From positions 1 to 64,000 of IMG/VR virus record IMGVR_UViG_3300031673_000012: a DNA stretch of 64,000 nt, one strand, 5' to 3'. The notes below the pieces were generated by a model that was given only the letters and a program-made list of their open reading frames with translations, was not told the origin of the DNA and did not search any database. A program made the translations under genes and the position numbers. Of this stretch, positions 31,403 through 40,933 are shown piece by piece. Origin of the DNA: a virus. Position 1 is the first letter of the stretch. Every line of letters starts with the position of its first letter.

Positions 31403-32651
31403 CACTTATTGTAACTAAATGTGTAGCCGGTGTTCCCGCAACTACAAACCAATAAAGGGTCTTATTAGTTTTAAGTCCTATTATACTACTTTCAAAAGCA
31501 TTTGTACCTTCATTTACCCCAGATGCAGCTAATTCTATATTAACTGATCCCCCAACTGTAACATCCTTTTTAAATCCTAATATTACTTTATCAGTTGCGA
31601 TTGTATATTGAGAAGCTAAAACTATTCTAAGCCAAGCTATCTCACAATCACTGGGTACTATAGCAGAAAGATCAAGATAACCAGTACTACTTGCAAAACT
31701 ACCAAAATCAGACATATCAAAATCTGATATTATAGGTGTATCTCTCCAATATAATCTTTTACCTAAAGGAGTTGCCCAATCCCCCTCACCATTTAAAAAC
31801 TCTGAAGCTATATTAGAAAGTTTTGGTAATAACCCATGTCTTGTATCAGTAGCATCAAGATCGGTATTATCATCAGGAACTCCCCAATCATCAAGTTTAG
31901 TTGCTTGAAGAATGATTATATCATCTTCATTATCTTTTGCGATTTGATCCAGAGCATCTAATGAATCAGAAATAGATTGAAGATTAGTTATAAAATTTTG
32001 TTCAGAAAATTGACGATCCCCAATAGCTCCATCTGCAGGAATTGTTCCTACTGCACCATCTACAGTTTCATCCAAAAATTTAACAGCAGTACCACTACCC
32101 CAAAGTTTAGCAGCTATATTCTGATCACCATAGTTTTGGGATACATTAGCCTTATAATAAATTAAATCAGCAAAGTCATTAGCCCCCGGAACTTCTTCAA
32201 TATATCCTATTGGAACTTGTTTTGTAGGATAATCAAGGGTAGGTATTCCTCCACCATCACTTCCAGCTTTAACCCCATAAGTAGCATTATTAGCCCCAGG
32301 TACTGAAGGATAATAAGCATGTTCAAAATAAAGTATATGCCATTTAATACCAGTAGGAGCAGATACAACAATTGTAAAATCTATATCACCATCTTCAGTA
32401 ATAATCTGACCTTGAGTACTAATAAGAATCCCGCGGTTAGCTTCAATAACAGGAGTAGGATAAGTTTTATCATATTTAGCTATACCCCCACCAGATACCC
32501 TACAATAAACATTATTACCTGATTGAGCTTGATATTCAGTCATCGCATTAAATCCATAATACCTACCAGGGTTTAATATCCCTATCAAGGCATCTCTTAG
32601 CTCGAAAGAGAGAATATCTGCTTGATAAGTTGTGTATTGACGTTGACTCAT
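31371..32651 (-). CDS. Virion fibre/baseplate-periphery protein
   Basis: 426 aa, Gly/Ser/Thr-rich with many strands. It starts MSQRQYTTYQADILSFELRD, then LNPGRYYGFNAM. The middle has FTIVVSAPTGIKWHILYFEH, as in phage tail-fibre attachment regions. A coiled-coil-like part follows (FITNLQSISDSLDALDQIAK), then a beta C-terminal domain ending VTISVTVLAWQTTV. It is probably a tail fibre or baseplate attachment subunit by composition and position. It overlaps the convergent sigma-like gene by 32 nt. Confidence 0.6.
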   Translation of the reverse strand: MSQRQYTTYQADILSFELRDALIGILNPGRYYGFNAMTEYQAQSGNNVYCRVSGGGIAKYDKTYPTPVIEANRGILISTQGQIITEDGDIDFTIVVSAPTGIKWHILYFEHAYYPSVPGANNATYGVKAGSDGGGIPTLDYPTKQVPIGYIEEVPGANDFADLIYYKANVSQNYGDQNIAAKLWGSGTAVKFLDETVDGAVGTIPADGAIGDRQFSEQNFITNLQSISDSLDALDQIAKDNEDDIIILQATKLDDWGVPDDNTDLDATDTRHGLLPKLSNIASEFLNGEGDWATPLGKRLYWRDTPIISDFDMSDFGSFASSTGYLDLSAIVPSDCEIAWLRIVLASQYTIATDKVILGFKKDVTVGGSVNIELAASGVNEGTNAFESSIIGLKTNKTLYWFVVAGTPATHLVTISVTVLAWQTTV

Positions 32652-32785
32652 GACTTTAAATTATTATCTAGTTTATAAATTTTATTAATTATATAGAATA
32701 TAGTTAAATAAGTAATTAGGTTGCTAGAAAGTATATAAAATTAATTAAGAAGTATACCTTTTAACTAATCTAGTAGATAGTTTAA
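32652..32785. other. AT-rich intergenic gap
   Basis: A 134-nt gap upstream of the fibre gene at 31371-32651, very AT-rich with several CTAG and TATA-like stretches. No open frame and no clear hairpin are seen. It probably contains the promoter for the fibre gene, but no specific element can be called. Confidence 0.4.
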
Positions 32786-33451
32786 TTAAGTTGTGTAAGT
32801 TAATGACTCTAACTGAGCCCATATAGGATTAATGAAATTTTGAATAGTTGGTTTTAAATAATTATCAAGCCAAGCTTGAGGAGGGTTCTTAGACCCTGTT
32901 CCCGGTAAATCAGTTATGACTAAATCATAACCAGAATAAAATGTAAAACCTATGTCATAAAGAGGACCATCATCATAAAGCAAAGGATCAGGATATTCAT
33001 CATAACTTGTTAATGTTACCTCATTTTCTGTAAAGGTATCTATCATATATCCATATATTGCTAAAAAATATTCTAATGATTTCTTAGTACCTTTAGTTCT
33101 TAATATATGAGTTATATATCTTATTAAAATAATATACTCATCTTCACCACCACTATAAGATTGACCTATTCCTACATCTGGAGGGTTACCAAATAATGCT
33201 GAAATATAAATAAGAAGTTCTGTAGGGTTATCCCGAGTTAAACCAGATAAAGCTTCGGCATTTGTAATATCCAAAACCTCATCTATAGAAGGGCTAAATT
33301 TATTATCTATTTCAAGACAAAAAATTTCCAAATACCTTTCCAATAAACCTTCCCCATTCACATCTTTATAAGAATCATTTTCTTTAAAATAATTTGGAAA
33401 TTTCCCAAATAAGAAATTGGGTTTAGTAACTGTCTTTGCTAATGTGATCAT
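32786..33451 (-). CDS. Baseplate protein, P2 gpI-like candidate
   Basis: 221 aa. GLLERYLEIFCLEIDNKFSP, then LIYISALFGNPPD, then HILRTKGTKKSLEYFLAIYG (about 115-135) follow the pattern of phage tail protein I (a KGT-x-x-S helix after an approximately 100-residue helical part). The C-terminus is rich in Tyr and Asp. It overlaps the gp6/J-like gene by 4 nt, and gpI follows gpJ in P2-type baseplate operons, which supports the call. Confidence 0.6.
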   Translation of the reverse strand: MITLAKTVTKPNFLFGKFPNYFKENDSYKDVNGEGLLERYLEIFCLEIDNKFSPSIDEVLDITNAEALSGLTRDNPTELLIYISALFGNPPDVGIGQSYSGGEDEYIILIRYITHILRTKGTKKSLEYFLAIYGYMIDTFTENEVTLTSYDEYPDPLLYDDGPLYDIGFTFYSGYDLVITDLPGTGSKNPPQAWLDNYLKPTIQNFINPIWAQLESLTYTT

Positions 33452-35181
33452 ACCCCTATTTGTTCATTAACAACTAATGTTAATTCATCAACATCATATA
33501 CTGGAATAGTATAATCTTCAAATTCCATATCTTGATTATAAGGATAAGTTATAAATCTCCATTCATCTGCTACACTAAACGATCCCCACATTCCGATCTT
33601 TAAACTTCCGTCATTAGAAGTATAATCTGTATCTCCAGGATCAGTAACATGAATAGTAATTTGACCATCAAATGATTCTACCCCAGATGGACCAGTTCTA
33701 TATACCCTTGCAATAGTACTACTAATAACAACTAATCTCCAACTTGCAATTTGAACAGAACTAGATGTAATTTCTACATACCAATTATCTTCTAAAGGAT
33801 TAGAACCATTAAATATTCGAGGATATGGTTTACTAGAAACTAGATCTAATTTAAGATAATCTATTTTATCTAGGTTATCTATTAAAGCAATTATATCTGA
33901 CCTTCTTACCGATCTATTAATATCTGAATTATTAAACCCAAATTCATTTTGAAGAGCTGCTTTTATATCAGATTCTGCTTGGCTTGTATTTCTTCTAAAC
34001 TTAACAGTTGCAGTTATACCTAATCTTAATTTTGTTTCCCCAGCAGCATAAGCCTCAACTGAAGTAGAAATCATTTTTTTATCAGCAAAATAATCTTTTA
34101 CATCTAACAGCAATTGTGACGGAGCAGTTCCCCCTTCATTTGGAGCAACATAAAAAATAATTTTCTTTAGATTAGCCTTAAATTCTACAGCTGCTTTTCC
34201 TACACCAGGAACTAATAAACACATATCCTTATGATCCTGAAGAGTAACTGCCCTGTTTAAAGTTCGTAAACTTAAAGCAGCATGTTTCCTGATATCTTCT
34301 AAACCCTCTTCATCTAAACCTCCAACAGCGGGTAATTCATTGGTTATATCGTAATGATCAATAGTTGGAGTTTGAACTGGTGGTGTTGGAGCCGAATCCC
34401 ATATTATTAATGTATTGGCTTCTACATTACCAGCTACTCCCTCACATATATAAAAGGTCCCATAAACTGTTTGTCCACTTGGAGGTATAGCGCCATGAAC
34501 ATTATCCCCGAATACTACCCAGGCCTGTTTATTCTGATCTACTTCTACAATAAAATGGGTATCTTGTGGACCAGAAAAAGTAAAAGTATCCCTTAACTCC
34601 CAGGTTATAGAATTGATTTCAATCTGCAATGTCCCATCTTGATAATCATCAGGTAGTTCAAAAGATTGATCTGGAGATGAACTAGTCATGCCTAAATTTT
34701 CATCTATAACTTCTACCCGTTGTCTAGCTCCTACTACTGCATAAGATGCCCCCAAAAAAATAGTAATACTAGATTGTGTAATGAATTCTACCCCAGCTGC
34801 ATTCTTAACTATATACCCTTCACTAATAGTTTCATTAGCCTGTAATGGAACTGGATCCCCACTTGTATCTACTGCAGTTATTTTAAGATCAACTACTGAT
34901 CCAATTTTAGCTTTAATTCGATAATCAATTAACCTTGTTAACTTAACCAGAGAACTATATTTTCTAGCAGTAGTAACAAAAGATTCTCTAGCTACACTAT
35001 CTACATAATAATTTAATTGTTCTACCAAACCAGCAAAGGCATTGATAATTATTACAAAGATATTACTCTCACTATGATCGGTTATCTCTGGAACTTCAGT
35101 CTGCATCCTGGTCAGAATAGAAGCCTTAATACTTTTATAACTACGATGTAAGTATGTTACCCATGTATTTTCTAAAGCCAT
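33448..35181 (-). CDS. Baseplate J / gp6-like wedge protein
   Basis: 577 aa. The N-terminus MALENTWVTYLHRSYKSIKA, with VEQLNYYVDSVARESFVTTA and LVKLTRLIDYRIKAKIG, is the conserved start of baseplate J-like proteins. GDNVHGAIPPSGQTVYGTFY and GGLDEEGLEDIRKHAALSLR, then TLQDHKDMCLLVPGVGKA, are the central signature. It forms the baseplate wedge core that triggers sheath contraction. It lies next to the gp25-like wedge gene (12 nt). Confidence 0.9.
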   Translation of the reverse strand: MALENTWVTYLHRSYKSIKASILTRMQTEVPEITDHSESNIFVIIINAFAGLVEQLNYYVDSVARESFVTTARKYSSLVKLTRLIDYRIKAKIGSVVDLKITAVDTSGDPVPLQANETISEGYIVKNAAGVEFITQSSITIFLGASYAVVGARQRVEVIDENLGMTSSSPDQSFELPDDYQDGTLQIEINSITWELRDTFTFSGPQDTHFIVEVDQNKQAWVVFGDNVHGAIPPSGQTVYGTFYICEGVAGNVEANTLIIWDSAPTPPVQTPTIDHYDITNELPAVGGLDEEGLEDIRKHAALSLRTLNRAVTLQDHKDMCLLVPGVGKAAVEFKANLKKIIFYVAPNEGGTAPSQLLLDVKDYFADKKMISTSVEAYAAGETKLRLGITATVKFRRNTSQAESDIKAALQNEFGFNNSDINRSVRRSDIIALIDNLDKIDYLKLDLVSSKPYPRIFNGSNPLEDNWYVEITSSSVQIASWRLVVISSTIARVYRTGPSGVESFDGQITIHVTDPGDTDYTSNDGSLKIGMWGSFSVADEWRFITYPYNQDMEFEDYTIPVYDVDELTLVVNEQIGV

Positions 35182-35193
35182 GATATGGGATTA

Positions 35194-35568
35194 TTAATTA
35201 GTATAGAATGTATAGTTAAGGGTATCCTCAATATTAATATCCTTAATAAGATATAGGAGATCAACAATTAGTCTTTCATTATTTGGTCTTTCAAAAACCA
35301 TTTTCTTTAGCTCAACTCGTTTCTCCCATTTAGTAATTGAATCTATAATAAACTTCTTAATCAAAGTAATTAAAACTTCATCATTCTGATCTTCTAATGC
35401 CTCATGGATACGTGATCCAAAATCATCTTGATATTCACGAGTATATAGTGGCCATGAAAGAATTATTCTTATAGAAGATTTTATAAGATCATCTCCTTCA
35501 GATATCACATGTTTACCAGATGATAATAAGAGAGGGAAAATTAACCCCTGAGTTCTTATTTGAGCCAT
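35194..35568 (-). CDS. gp25-like baseplate wedge protein
   Basis: 124 aa, the normal size. TQGLIFPLLLSSGKHVISEG, then SIRIILSWPLYTREYQDDFG, then KKFIIDSITKWEKRVELKKM follow the GPW/gp25 pattern (start of sheath polymerisation). The usual E-R-x-x-xPxFG motif appears as TREYQDDFG. It lies between the J-like gene and a small assembly gene. Confidence 0.88.
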   Translation of the reverse strand: MAQIRTQGLIFPLLLSSGKHVISEGDDLIKSSIRIILSWPLYTREYQDDFGSRIHEALEDQNDEVLITLIKKFIIDSITKWEKRVELKKMVFERPNNERLIVDLLYLIKDINIEDTLNYTFYTN

Positions 35569-35897
35569 TATTCTTTTTCAATAAAAATTTCAAGAAATTT
35601 TTGAAGATCAGCATGTCGTATCATCCATCTTGATAAATTAACTATGCGCTTTAAATTTTTCCAATCGGCATCTTCAAAATGAATTATTTTATCTTTAGAT
35701 TTTCGATCCTTATCAATCGCAGTTTGTATTCTATTTCTATCCCTTATTTCTGAAGGACTAAATCCTCCTTGTGGAACTATATCTAAGGATACTTCTAAAA
35801 GGTCAACATAATCCATAATAGAATCTTCAGCTTCTTTAATCCCAAATTTAACTTGAGAAACTTTAATATTAGTCTTTTCGATTTTTAATTCTTGCAT
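35568..35897 (-). CDS. Small baseplate-region hypothetical protein
   Basis: 109 aa (MQELKIEKTNIKVSQVKFGI and onward). The middle is IVPQGGFSPSEIRDRNRIQT and the end RHADLQKFLEIFIEKE. No family recognised; it is soluble and charged. Its place directly before gp25-like suggests a baseplate or assembly role. Upstream (35898-35963) is an AT-rich gap with several TAGTACTAG-like short repeats that may hold a promoter. Confidence 0.55.
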   Translation of the reverse strand: MQELKIEKTNIKVSQVKFGIKEAEDSIMDYVDLLEVSLDIVPQGGFSPSEIRDRNRIQTAIDKDRKSKDKIIHFEDADWKNLKRIVNLSRWMIRHADLQKFLEIFIEKE

Positions 35898-35963
35898 AAT
35901 TATCTCTATTATATATAACTAGTGTTGTTAAATAATAGTACTAGGGAATACTAGTCATTAAAA

Positions 35964-38900
35964 CTATGGTGTTCCATAACTTAATTTCCCAGTACTAGGA
36001 TTATAATAAACTATATATGTTTCAGTAGTTTTAGCAGGTAGATATCCAGCACTACCATTACCAAAATATATATTACCTCTTATCCCAGAACCATTAGGAG
36101 ACCCACCATATAAATAAAGATTACCACCATCATTATTACCTATACCATAACCTGTACCTCCCCTAACAGTAAGATTATATCCTATAGGATGCCCACTATA
36201 TCCCATAGACCCATAAACTTGTCCATTTATTGCAGCCCATGATATCCAACCATCACTAAGTAAATTTACAGGATTTAAAATACCTGCTATGATAACTGAA
36301 GCATTAGCATTACCTAAATAAATTCCTTGATTCCCTGATATTGTACCCAATACAATAGACCCATCAGCCCCTGACATAATAGTCATATCTGGACTTGCTA
36401 CAGGTGTATATATGTTATTAGTATATAACCTTGACGCATAAAAATATCCATTATAATTTAATCTTGTTGTAGCTGTTGTATCTGTTGTACCTGTATAAAA
36501 TTCTCCACCTGATTGTTTTGACCCATAAGCCTGATACCTATCAGTAACCCAATCGAGTAAAGTAGAATCAACTGGAGTAGTACCTCCTCCACCTGCAGGT
36601 ACAGCCCAATTACCATCAGCTCGAAGAAAATAAGTAACACCTAAATTACTTGACCCGGGAACTAACCCTTTCAGATTACTGGTAGTTGAAAATAGATTAA
36701 GTAATGAAGTAGCTTGAGTAGCATTTAAAGCTTCTACATCACCAAAACCTACAGTAATACGGCCTAGAAATGAAGCTGTGGCTACCTGAGCCATTTTAAC
36801 AAGGGTTACTTTATTTGTTCCTATTGCAACAACTCCAGAACCATTAATTGTTATATCACCTGAAACTGTAGTGAAACCATAAGTTGTAGCAGCCGTAGCT
36901 AATAAAATTTGTCCTGCTGTTTTACCCGAAATAGTATGAAATGAGCTATCCAATACATGAGGTAATGCAGTTTGAGCATCTCCTAATAATCCTCCCAAAC
37001 CCACTACTGATATTTCATCTGAACCACCATCTTGGTGAGAAGTAGCATGTGCATCCGGGGTTCCTGCTGTAGGTATATCATACCATCCTTTTATTCCAGA
37101 ACTATTAGTACCATATAATTTACTATTACCTGGAGCATCAGCATCATTTACAAAATTAACATAATTACTGGATTCTACTAAAGAATATCTAAAAGTATAA
37201 ACAGTTCCACCTCCAACACCTAAATCAATAGTAGATCCATTTATCCTTGCATACGCACTTGTAGTAGTAGTCCATATATCACCATTAACTGGAGATGCCG
37301 GAGCAGCTCCATGTGGTAATCTTAATCCAGCATAAGACGTAGTAGATGCTGGTGTTATTACTCTATGACCAAAAGTTATACCATCTCCTACAGTAAATTC
37401 ATTAATTAGATTCGTTTTAAAAATATAATCTGTTCCTACCCACTCTGAATAAAGTTCCATATTACCCTCTAAAAGATACCTATCATTAATACCTAATCTA
37501 AATTGATAATTTACATTAGCAGAATATAAAGTTACATAATTTCCTATTAAAAGATTAAAAGAACCCGTAGTAAAATTATGCCCTGCAGTATAACCTATAA
37601 ATAAATTATATGATCCTGTTGATTGTCCATCTATTCCAAAACCTGCTTGAGCTCCTAAAAATGTATTAATTTCTCCAGTAGCATAATATCCACTACAATA
37701 ACCAATTGCTGTTAAACTAACAGATGTAGTTATTTTATGTCCTGCTTGATAACCTACTGCTACATTAGAATGACCTGTAGATATATTATATAAGGATTGA
37801 AATCCTATTCCTACATTACTAAGTGCATTATTAGATAAATTTGTACCTTTACCTGCCCCACCCCCTATATATACATTATAATAACCACTTGAATTATACC
37901 GTCCTGCCTCTGATCCTATTGCTACATTACCTGCTCCAGTAATTGTATATGAATCAGAACCAGCCATAGAAAATGCACCCACTACTGTATTACTTGTTCC
38001 CGTAGAATGATACCAACCTGCAGAATACCCTATTAAAACATTAAGATCACCCGTAATAGAAGCTGATACTATTCCTGTTCCTGCACCATATCCTACAAAT
38101 ACATTATATTCACCAATTGAATAATAACCAGCATCAACACCTATAGCTACAGAATATTCCCCATCAATTAAACTTCTTAAAGAATTATTCCCTATGGCTA
38201 TATTACCCTCTCCACTATTCAAACTTACTAAACTATTGACTCCTATACCTAAATTATTATTACCTGTAGTTATAGCATATAAAGCACTAGTACCTATTCC
38301 TATATTAGCTGCTCCCGTACTTGTTGTCTCAACACCAAACCCAGCTGCATAACCTATAAACACATTATTAGCTCCTACAATATGATGTCCAGCTGCATAA
38401 CCTATATAAACTATAGTTCCATAATTAGCATCCATACCTGCAGCATACCCTATTATTACACTATCTGATACATTATTAGAGCTTCTAAGGGTATTATACC
38501 CTATCACTACATTACGACTCCCCTCAGAAATATTAATAAATGATTCTGCCCCTATTATTATATTTGATGATCCACTTGTTATATTATTTCCAGCTAAATA
38601 CCCAATTAAAATATTATCCAATCCTGTTATAGAATCATTACCTGCAGATTCAGCTATTCTTATTACCCTATTAATAGAACTATAAAATATTATTTTAGTT
38701 GAATCTTCTCTTATATCAAGAGCATCAGGGAAACTAATATAATTATCCTTATGAAATATACCTTCTATTTCAACTCCATAATCAAGAGTATATTCTTCAA
38801 TAATATCAACCAATATTTTACCACTAGTAGCTATATTATCACCTAAAGTAAATGGACTTAAAACTATACCATTTTTTTGCCAATACTGAGTAGTAGTAAA

Positions 38901-40304
38901 TGCCAATTCAGCTAAAGTTTTGGTACCAGTAACTTCATCAGTAAAAGATAAATTACCCCCAAGGTCTTTCCATATTTGAACTGTTGATAAAATTTGTCCT
39001 AACCCTACTGTTTCCCCTACATAACTAAATATAATATCATTAGCAGAAGAATTATCAACATTCATATTAAGTCTTAAATCATTACCTAAAATATCCCCAG
39101 TAACTGTTAATCCTATATCATCAGCATCCCAGATATGTGATATCTCAATAGCTGACATTTTATTTAGTAAAATTATTTCCCCCTGTTGATATAAAGAACC
39201 TCTTTTTGCTGTATAATTAATAATTACCGTTGCATCATCTATTCTACCCCCGACCACTAAATTAGTAATAGAATTATATGGCAATGTTTCATGGTAAGTA
39301 ATAATACCATATTGAGTACCACCACCAGAAACTATTCTTGCCCCAAAACCAATAGACTCATCTCTAAGAAGCATACCTTCTATTTCAACCCCATAATCAA
39401 GGGTATACTCATTAATAGTATCAACATTAATCGTAGAAGGTAATTCATAAGGAGGTACCCAAGATCTAATCCCCGCAATAGTAGAAGATAATAATCTACC
39501 ATCAACAGTTGGATTACCCAAAGCTTCCTCTGCCCCAACATCAAGATAACCCAAACCATGAAATGCAAACCCAAAAGTAGTAGTACTTAATGATTTTAAA
39601 AAATACCCCACAGTAAGTCCCGAAACAGTATGATAAGTTGAGCTATCTAATTGATGACTTAAAGGTTCGTAAGCAGATGGTTTCCCAGTAATATTATCCC
39701 ATACTAAATAATAATTTGGTAACTGACTACCTAATCTCTCTGAATCATCTACTACCCCATTTTCATCAGTATCGTAAGTAGACTTTAACATATTACCTAC
39801 ACCACCCCCTGAAACTGCCTGAATAGCCGAGTCAACATATACTTTTACTGCTCTAGATGTAGGAGCCATATTATTTCCCCCGACCAATAAAGGACTTGTT
39901 TCAGCATTAAACATTAAATCATTTCCTTGCATATAAAGGAAAGGTTGGGCTCCCACTTGAACTCCCCCTACTTTAATATTAGTGGCTAAAGGAATAATAT
40001 CAACATAAAGTTTATAATTATTAAGGTTTAATTTTATAGTTTCATCATCAATTTTATCCGCCAAATATCCCGGTAAAATATCATCAAAATCCCCCCTTAC
40101 TTGATATGAGGGTTCTAACATTGTGGGATCTAAAACATAAGATTCTAATAAAGTATATATAGGATTAGCTAATCTCTCCATAGAATCTTTCATCTCATTA
40201 TACATAGACATAGGCATAGGCTGACCAGCTAAGATTGGGTAACGTGAGTTAACCACCATAGCTTGAAAAATAGCCTCTAAAAATTCTAACCTAGTCTGTG
40301 CCAT
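35964..40304 (-). CDS. Long tail fibre with YadA-head-like repeats
   Basis: 1446 aa. The N-terminal 150 residues (LEFLEAIFQAMVVNSRYPIL and onward) look like the virion attachment part. About residues 290-330 and 490-530 carry the duplicated motif EYTLDYGVEIEG. Residues about 545-960 hold many roughly 25-residue repeats of the type GxxNxxIGxxAGxxxxTG (for example NNVFIGYAAGFG), the beta-roll pattern of YadA-type adhesin heads. A second beta region and a C-terminus with GGGSPNGSG-like glycine-rich turns follow. It is probably a trimeric receptor-binding fibre. Confidence 0.8.
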   Translation of the reverse strand: MAQTRLEFLEAIFQAMVVNSRYPILAGQPMPMSMYNEMKDSMERLANPIYTLLESYVLDPTMLEPSYQVRGDFDDILPGYLADKIDDETIKLNLNNYKLYVDIIPLATNIKVGGVQVGAQPFLYMQGNDLMFNAETSPLLVGGNNMAPTSRAVKVYVDSAIQAVSGGGVGNMLKSTYDTDENGVVDDSERLGSQLPNYYLVWDNITGKPSAYEPLSHQLDSSTYHTVSGLTVGYFLKSLSTTTFGFAFHGLGYLDVGAEEALGNPTVDGRLLSSTIAGIRSWVPPYELPSTINVDTINEYTLDYGVEIEGMLLRDESIGFGARIVSGGGTQYGIITYHETLPYNSITNLVVGGRIDDATVIINYTAKRGSLYQQGEIILLNKMSAIEISHIWDADDIGLTVTGDILGNDLRLNMNVDNSSANDIIFSYVGETVGLGQILSTVQIWKDLGGNLSFTDEVTGTKTLAELAFTTTQYWQKNGIVLSPFTLGDNIATSGKILVDIIEEYTLDYGVEIEGIFHKDNYISFPDALDIREDSTKIIFYSSINRVIRIAESAGNDSITGLDNILIGYLAGNNITSGSSNIIIGAESFINISEGSRNVVIGYNTLRSSNNVSDSVIIGYAAGMDANYGTIVYIGYAAGHHIVGANNVFIGYAAGFGVETTSTGAANIGIGTSALYAITTGNNNLGIGVNSLVSLNSGEGNIAIGNNSLRSLIDGEYSVAIGVDAGYYSIGEYNVFVGYGAGTGIVSASITGDLNVLIGYSAGWYHSTGTSNTVVGAFSMAGSDSYTITGAGNVAIGSEAGRYNSSGYYNVYIGGGAGKGTNLSNNALSNVGIGFQSLYNISTGHSNVAVGYQAGHKITTSVSLTAIGYCSGYYATGEINTFLGAQAGFGIDGQSTGSYNLFIGYTAGHNFTTGSFNLLIGNYVTLYSANVNYQFRLGINDRYLLEGNMELYSEWVGTDYIFKTNLINEFTVGDGITFGHRVITPASTTSYAGLRLPHGAAPASPVNGDIWTTTTSAYARINGSTIDLGVGGGTVYTFRYSLVESSNYVNFVNDADAPGNSKLYGTNSSGIKGWYDIPTAGTPDAHATSHQDGGSDEISVVGLGGLLGDAQTALPHVLDSSFHTISGKTAGQILLATAATTYGFTTVSGDITINGSGVVAIGTNKVTLVKMAQVATASFLGRITVGFGDVEALNATQATSLLNLFSTTSNLKGLVPGSSNLGVTYFLRADGNWAVPAGGGGTTPVDSTLLDWVTDRYQAYGSKQSGGEFYTGTTDTTATTRLNYNGYFYASRLYTNNIYTPVASPDMTIMSGADGSIVLGTISGNQGIYLGNANASVIIAGILNPVNLLSDGWISWAAINGQVYGSMGYSGHPIGYNLTVRGGTGYGIGNNDGGNLYLYGGSPNGSGIRGNIYFGNGSAGYLPAKTTETYIVYYNPSTGKLSYGTP

Positions 40305-40933
40305 TAATGTAATACTCTTTCATTTTCAATATAAGGTTGATCTGTTTCTGATACATCTTCTGGTGCAGGATTACTCGGATCTAATGGACCAGCAAAACCA
40401 GAAATTGGGTCTATCAAATTATGTAACCTATAATGAGCTAAAAAATCATTTAACTTTTGTTCTATCTTATTTAACATTTCTGTTAGCTCGATCACTTTTA
40501 CTAACCCCACATTCTCCCCATGATTTATTATGATCTGATTATTTATATCATCAACAACAATTGTTTGACCTTTAGGAGATCTAAAACCATAAATTTTAGT
40601 TGAAGTAAATTCTTCAGGCTTCTCCCCCTTAGCTCGATGCCCAAAATTCCAAATAGGAAACCTTGTATCGCCATGCTCAAATTCAATCCATACTATTTCT
40701 CCCTTAAGAGGTAATAATTGAATCCCATAATTATTCCCACCCCATTGAGTTTTAGGATAAGCCCATGATGGGTGTAATTTATTTTTTGTAACAGATGGAA
40801 TTTTAACTTGAATTCTTCCTAAACCTATTGGATCATCATTATCAATCACATAACCCCGATAAGAAGAATAGTATTTTCCTATTGATTCAAAACCATAATA
40901 AAGTATATTATCAAAAACTTCTCGTAAGGTCAT
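40304..40933 (-). CDS. Baseplate spike, gp5/gpV OB-fold protein
   Basis: 209 aa. GYVIDNDDPIGLGRIQVKIP, then WGGNNYGIQLLPLKGEIVWI and FEHGDTRFPIWNFGHR, are the OB-fold signature of central spike proteins (gp5/gpV/Vgr). GQTIVVDDINNQIIINHG begins the beta-prism-like tip. No lysozyme domain is inserted, unlike T4 gp5. The stop of the adjacent hub gene overlaps its ATG. It forms the membrane-puncturing tip. Confidence 0.85.
   Translation of the reverse strand: MTLREVFDNILYYGFESIGKYYSSYRGYVIDNDDPIGLGRIQVKIPSVTKNKLHPSWAYPKTQWGGNNYGIQLLPLKGEIVWIEFEHGDTRFPIWNFGHRAKGEKPEEFTSTKIYGFRSPKGQTIVVDDINNQIIINHGENVGLVKVIELTEMLNKIEQKLNDFLAHYRLHNLIDPISGFAGPLDPSNPAPEDVSETDQPYIENERVLH

Noticed and set aside
37500-38700. 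Short direct repeats resembling a CRISPR array or minisatellite
   Set aside because: The periodic units lie in frame inside the tail-fibre gene and encode GxxNxxIGxxAG protein repeats; spacing and sequence vary as expected for a beta-roll, not for CRISPR repeats and spacers.
40304-40933. A lysozyme domain in the spike protein, as in T4 gp5
   Set aside because: The protein is only 209 aa and goes directly from the OB fold to a short beta-prism and a C-terminal tail; no E-D-T lysozyme motif is present.
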